A stretch of 64,000 nt of DNA, from positions 8,200,291 through 8,264,290 of the forward strand of contig OZ020515.1 of NCBI GenBank assembly GCA_963971425.1. Direction: 5' to 3'. Below, one piece after another: positions 60,177 to 64,000 of this stretch. Position 1 is the first letter of the stretch. The number at the start of each line of letters is the position of its first letter. Both the position numbers and the translations under genes were made by a program. Under the pieces are notes generated by a model. It was not told the origin of the DNA, made no database searches, and saw only the letters and a list, made by a program, of their open reading frames with translations. The DNA comes from Bryoerythrophyllum caledonicum (lineage: Eukaryota > Streptophyta > Bryopsida > Pottiales > Pottiaceae).

Positions 60177-62646
60177 CTAGGACTCTCGGAGGTGAACTCT
60201 TCTGGGGCCATGCTTGGCCTCGCTTGGGAGCACTTGGAGGCGGCGCGACCGGAGGATATCATTCACAGAATTGAGCTGCACATTGAGCAAGAACTTCTTG
60301 CGCATGCGCGCGATGTAAGGGGAGCTGGGAAACTCCACCACCACGCCACCCTTCCTGTTAACAATTCTGGGCCCGCGCGAGAACTCGGAGATGATCTTCT
60401 TTGCAGAGCAGCTGTGCTTGCCTGCGAGGGTAAAGAGCGCGGCCCATCGCACCTGGTAATCCACCAGCCTGCGCACCTTCTGGAAGTTGTCGCAGCACCT
60501 GTAGTAGCTCAGGAGGCACGTGCCGAGCGCGGCGAAGTAGGACACAATGGCCTCATCAGAGGAGCTTAGCATGGAGGTCAGCACAGTCGGCATCGCTTTT
60601 CCGGGCTGGAGAATTCCCTTCACGCGCAGCTTCTCCGTGAGGATCTCCATCGGCGCGAGCAGCTGGAGGGGAGTGATGCGGGTTGGCGGTGGTCGCGGGC
60701 GCATCCGCTCGATGGCTTTCGCCTTCTTCTCGAAGGTGGTCTCGTCGTGGATATACTGCTCCATGAGCCGCGTGAGGCGCTGGTGCGCGCGGAGGATGGG
60801 CTCCGGGACGCCCGTGCTCGCGGCGTCGAAGAACACGTCTTCGTCGTGCAGACTCGGGATCGCGTCCCGTCCTCGCTCCATCTGGTCGAGGGCGAACTTG
60901 CTGGCAAGGCCTTGCGCCGTCTTGTGCATGGCTTGCTTGGCGAACTCCCACGACTGGAGCTCCCGCTTGGTGCGCTTCAGCCCGAACGCCCACGACTGGA
61001 GCGACAAGGCGCGCAGCTCGCCGTGCCAGGCGCGTGCGCGTGCCTTGGCCATCTGCTGTGCGCGGATCTTGGCGCGCCGGCGCGTCTCTACTTCCCGGGA
61101 GAATCGCCGGCGCGTCTTGCTCTCGAGCAGCCCCGCGATCCGCGTTCCGAGGAACACCACGGACGCGCCGCTCGGGATGTGGGCGTCCGCGGAGAGGCCG
61201 ACCTCTAAGTGGAGCTCGGTCCGGAGGAAGCGGGCAATCCGCGATTTCACGTTCTGCACGTCTTCTCTTGAGCCGCGCAGGCCCAGCAGAAACTCCTTCC
61301 CGTGGCGCATGTAGTGCAATCCCACGCGTGAGTCGGTCTGCGGATCCGGTGCAGCGCGGGCGGTGCCTGCGGATTCCATCTTGATGGAACACCTTGGCAG
61401 CAGCAAAGAGTTTGGTCCAACACGCAGGAGGTGGTACCTTCCCTCCTTGAAGTAGAACACGTACTTGGGTGCACCGCCGCCACCGCCACCGACCAGAATC
61501 CTGACATGTGGGAGTGTGGTGAGAGAGGTTGCTCGGATGCTCGTTCGCGAGCAAGGGTGGCGCGTGTATACATACTGCCTGGCAACTCTGTCCACAGATC
61601 CTCGTCGTCCTGGCCCTGTGAAGCATTATCAAAATCATAACCAAATTACTACGATTCTTCTTCATGAAGAAAAGAAATAGATATGTGTCAATGAAGGAAT
61701 GAGCATGGCCCATCAGGAAAGGAACTGATCACAGTGGTTCCTACAACCCACGAGGCTCCCCTAGCATTGGTTCTGGGCCTGATGAGCTCCAGAGTTGGAA
61801 ATCAAAAAAGTATCACATACCTCGATAGAATGACCTGACGTTGTTGTCTTCCCCCTCTGCTGCTTCGCCGGAAGAAGGGCGAACATCGCTAACTGAGCCA
61901 CTAGACTGTTCTGTACAAAAAACATGTTCAGCAAGAGTCAGAATTCTTAACAAAAAATATCTTATGCAATTCGCCCATGAATACAAGTGTCAAACTGATC
62001 CTTGTCGGAAAAAATTATTAGGTTGTCCTGCTACTCTAGAACCATCCCCTCCACTGATGATTTTAACCCAGGTTTGTTTGTGCTCCGACCATGAAAGCAA
62101 AAAGATCGTAGTATTAGGAGGCGATGCAGCGAAAGGAAATCGTTGCACAAAAACCCACACCATTCACCTCCTTCCCAATCTAAAAGCAGAGAACCCTAAA
62201 CCCTGAAATCTTCTAAACCTAAACCCAAACTCCGCCTCGGAAGCAACAGGCCCAACTGCCGTTCACATTCTCAAAAACCACACCATTCACCATTGGAAAC
62301 CTCCTAATCAGTTTAGAAGCAAAAAACCCTAAACCCTGACATCTGCCAACCTTTACTCAGATTCCGCAGGATGGTCAGAAGAAACAGGCCCAAACTCTCA
62401 CTCACATTCGCTTGGTGAGAAAGAGGAAGCGCATTCACAAAAAGATGCACAAAACACAATCCATACCTCCTGCGCTCCGGAAGCAAACGAGCGCGGAGAC
62501 AGGGAATCCGCAACTGGCCGGGTTGCGAGATGCGCGTGGTCGTCATCCAGGCTGAACCTCCTCATCAAGCCCCAATTCTCCCTCCTCACAGCTGCGCCGA
62601 CCGCCGCCCGGCCAGCTCTCGCCACCGCCATGGCGACCATTACCAT
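60177..62646 (-). CDS. Nuclear-encoded group II intron maturase-like protein (organellar splicing factor)
   Basis: Probably a mitochondrial (possibly plastid) intron-splicing factor of the nMAT type. Exons: 62646-62467, 61905-61821, 61615-60177; phases agree, 567 residues. Exon 1 is rich in Ala, Arg and Ser with few acidic residues (VAMAVARAGRAAVGAAVRRE), a typical targeting peptide. Exon 3 holds the remains of a reverse-transcriptase domain, HYMRHGKEFLLGLRGSREDV, where active enzymes have a YADD-type motif (here HGKE), followed by LHLEV and VVFLGTRI. The maturase X domain lies near the C-terminus: LTSMLSSSDEAIVSYFAALG, CLLSYYRCCDNFQKVRRLVD, YQVRWAALFTLAGKHSCSAK. Exon 2 could instead begin at 61910, but only 61905 keeps the frame. 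The long Arg-rich central part is unusual. Confidence 0.82.
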
Positions 62647-63376
62647 AAACCCTGGTCGTGATACTCGAGGGTTCAGGGTTCCATGCTCCTAGCGTGTTAA
62701 GCTCCTGAAATAGAAACAGCTTCCTTACATATGGCCGGGTGTGAATGGGGAGTGTTCAAGTCATGCTTGGAGCAGGTTGCGCCAATGGCAGAGTCGTTGG
62801 ACATGGATGTTGATGACCTAGATCAGTGGCATCCATTTCACGTTCATAGGTACGAAAACCGGTACGAAACGGAGGGTTTTACTGTTAATCAGAGGTATCC
62901 GTTTCACGTTCCTCTTAGTCAGAATCAATGAAACAAATCGGCACCTTCATTATGTCATCGAGCTAGATCCTGTTAACGCAAACGCACATGGAGAGCACGA
63001 AGACGAGTCACTGTGTTTGCTTCGAGTCACCTGCAGCATGATTCAAGTGATGTCAACCTCCACCTCGAAAGCGGTTCACAGACGCATCTAGACACGTGAA
63101 AAGATCAATCCACCGCTCACTTGTGCTCGAGTAATAAGAAGATGAGCAATTCTGACTCAAGAATACGCTACGGCAGCAAACGCACATGGAGAACATGGTT
63201 ACGAATCTGTTTGTAACATCAGGAATCACACACACCTGCAACGTGATCCAAGTGATGTATTGAAAGGTAACATCAGGAATCACAGGAGCATCTAAACATG
63301 TGGAAAGTTTTCCACCACACTTATGCCCCCTCAAGGACACACGCTACAGTCACGGTATTCAAGAACTTAGTTTCCG
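62647..63376. other. Spacer between maturase and FKBP genes
   Basis: 62731-62931 (+) encodes 66 residues with a small internal repeat (WHPFHVHRYENRYETE against QRYPFHVP) and no domain. 63000-63300 has diverged direct repeats (ACGCAAACGCACATGGAGA, then GCAAACGCACATGGAGAAC; CATCAGGAATCACA twice). No supportable gene. Confidence 0.4.
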
Positions 63377-63782
63377 TCAAGAGGGAGCAATGGAAGCTTT
63401 CTGAAGCTCCACAACGTACTCCAGCGTGGCATTCCCGGGGATTTTGATCCCAGAGCTCAACGTCGTCCCGGCCTCCCCAAATCCAAGCGCCGCAGGCACC
63501 GTGACGCGCCTCATTCCGCCGACTCTCGTGGACCGCAGCACGTACTCCACGCCGTCGCACATGCCCCCGGACAACGGCCGGGCTCCGAAGATGAAGGCCA
63601 CCGGGCGCTTCTTGCCTTGCGAGCCCGTGGTGTCGATGAAGATCTCGCCTGTGCTGCTCACTCGGCCTGTGAGGTTAATCACCACCAGGTCTCCGCGCTG
63701 CGGACTCGAGCCTCCTCCCTCTCGGAGCTCCGTGTAACGAAGGCCGTTGGGGAGCGTCACTTCCTTCAAGTCCTCCACATCT
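63377..63782 (-). CDS. FKBP-type peptidyl-prolyl isomerase, probably thylakoid-lumen type (last exon only)
   Basis: The exon begins at 63782 after a TGACAG acceptor and ends at the TGA at 63377; upstream exons lie beyond 63782 or off the window. About 135 residues: VTLPNGLRYTELREGGG, GDLVVINLTGRV, GEIFIDTTG, PVAFIFGARPLSGGMCDGVE, YVLRSTRVGGMRRVTVPAAL, GFGEAG and LEYVVELQKASIAP. The order matches plant lumenal FKBPs of the FKBP17 kind (from memory). Several active-site aromatic residues of FKBP12 are replaced, as is usual for lumenal members. Whether it isomerises proline is open. Confidence 0.88.
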
Positions 63783-64000
63783 CTGTCATATCAGTACATT
63801 CATAACTTACATCATGGAATCCCATCGCCTACTCCAAAAGCAAGAAGAAAACTGTAAAACATGGAAAATGAAAGCTAGTCACGGCATTCCCATCCATCGA
63901 GCATCCCATGTTTCTTAAATCCGAACTGAAACCCTAATGAACCCACATAGCCTGAGATGCATTAGTGGGTGTCAAAAGGTTTAGGATTTAGGGTTTCATA

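Noticed and set aside
60556-61713. 385-residue alternative minus-strand ORF over the maturase
   Set aside because: Shadow frame of the maturase exon; Arg/Ala/Pro-rich without motifs, while the chosen frame carries the X domain and fits the splice phases.

Overview
This window is nuclear DNA from a land plant. GC-rich, intron-containing genes (introns mostly 80-400 bp, GT-AG) sit in AT-rich intergenic DNA full of decayed transposons, MITEs and minisatellites. Telomere-like TTTAGGG strings, a G-type lectin receptor kinase, a TIR-NB-ARC-LRR gene, a lumenal-type FKBP and a nuclear intron maturase all fit a plant. The compact introns, the unusual TIR proteins and the style of the decayed elements make me favour a seed-free plant (bryophyte or lycophyte grade). 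That placement is inference. There is one assembly gap of 200 N (34493-34692), inside the chitinase gene.

Layout. 1-2239 (-): G-type lectin receptor kinase, cut by the left edge. 6117-8043 (-): CRAL-TRIO/Sec14-like lipid-transfer protein, 8 exons, one apparent GC-AG intron. 8754-9320 (+): very short TIR-like protein with a C-terminal membrane segment. 12794-14547 (-): PGAP3/Per1-like GPI remodelling protein, 4 exons. 15700-19640 (+): decayed transposable-element DNA with a C5-cytosine methyltransferase domain and a gag-like ORF. 20668-22976 (+): RNase P/MRP subunit RPP30, 5 exons. 25133-27928 (+): GT31 glycosyltransferase, 12 exons, altered acidic motif. 27929-34246: repeat-rich DNA. 34247-35694 (+): GH19 chitinase with hevein domain. 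39616-41671 (+): broken tandem copy of the downstream NLR that lacks the TIR exon and carries two later transposon insertions. 42382-46641 (+): NLR with tandem Cys/His modules, TIR, NB-ARC and LRR, 5 exons. 46642-53434: AT-rich repeats. 53435-53777 (+): small two-exon transposase-like gene or fragment. 54445-58287: complete but dead pogo-like transposon with 19-bp TIRs and a TA target duplication. 60177-62646 (-): nuclear group II intron maturase-like gene with an organelle-targeting-like N terminus. 63377-63782 (-): last exon of a lumenal FKBP.

The genes do not form one pathway; they are ordinary single loci. Several concern the cell surface and defence (lectin kinase, chitinase, NLR cluster, short TIR protein). 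The others serve housekeeping: lipid transfer, GPI anchors, tRNA processing, glycan synthesis and organelle splicing. The most unusual content is (1) the Cys/His-TIR-NLR with its TIR-deleted neighbour, (2) the minimal TIR-membrane protein, (3) the methyltransferase-bearing element and (4) the strong excess of TAG among in-frame stops in dead elements, which looks like methylation-driven C-to-T decay.
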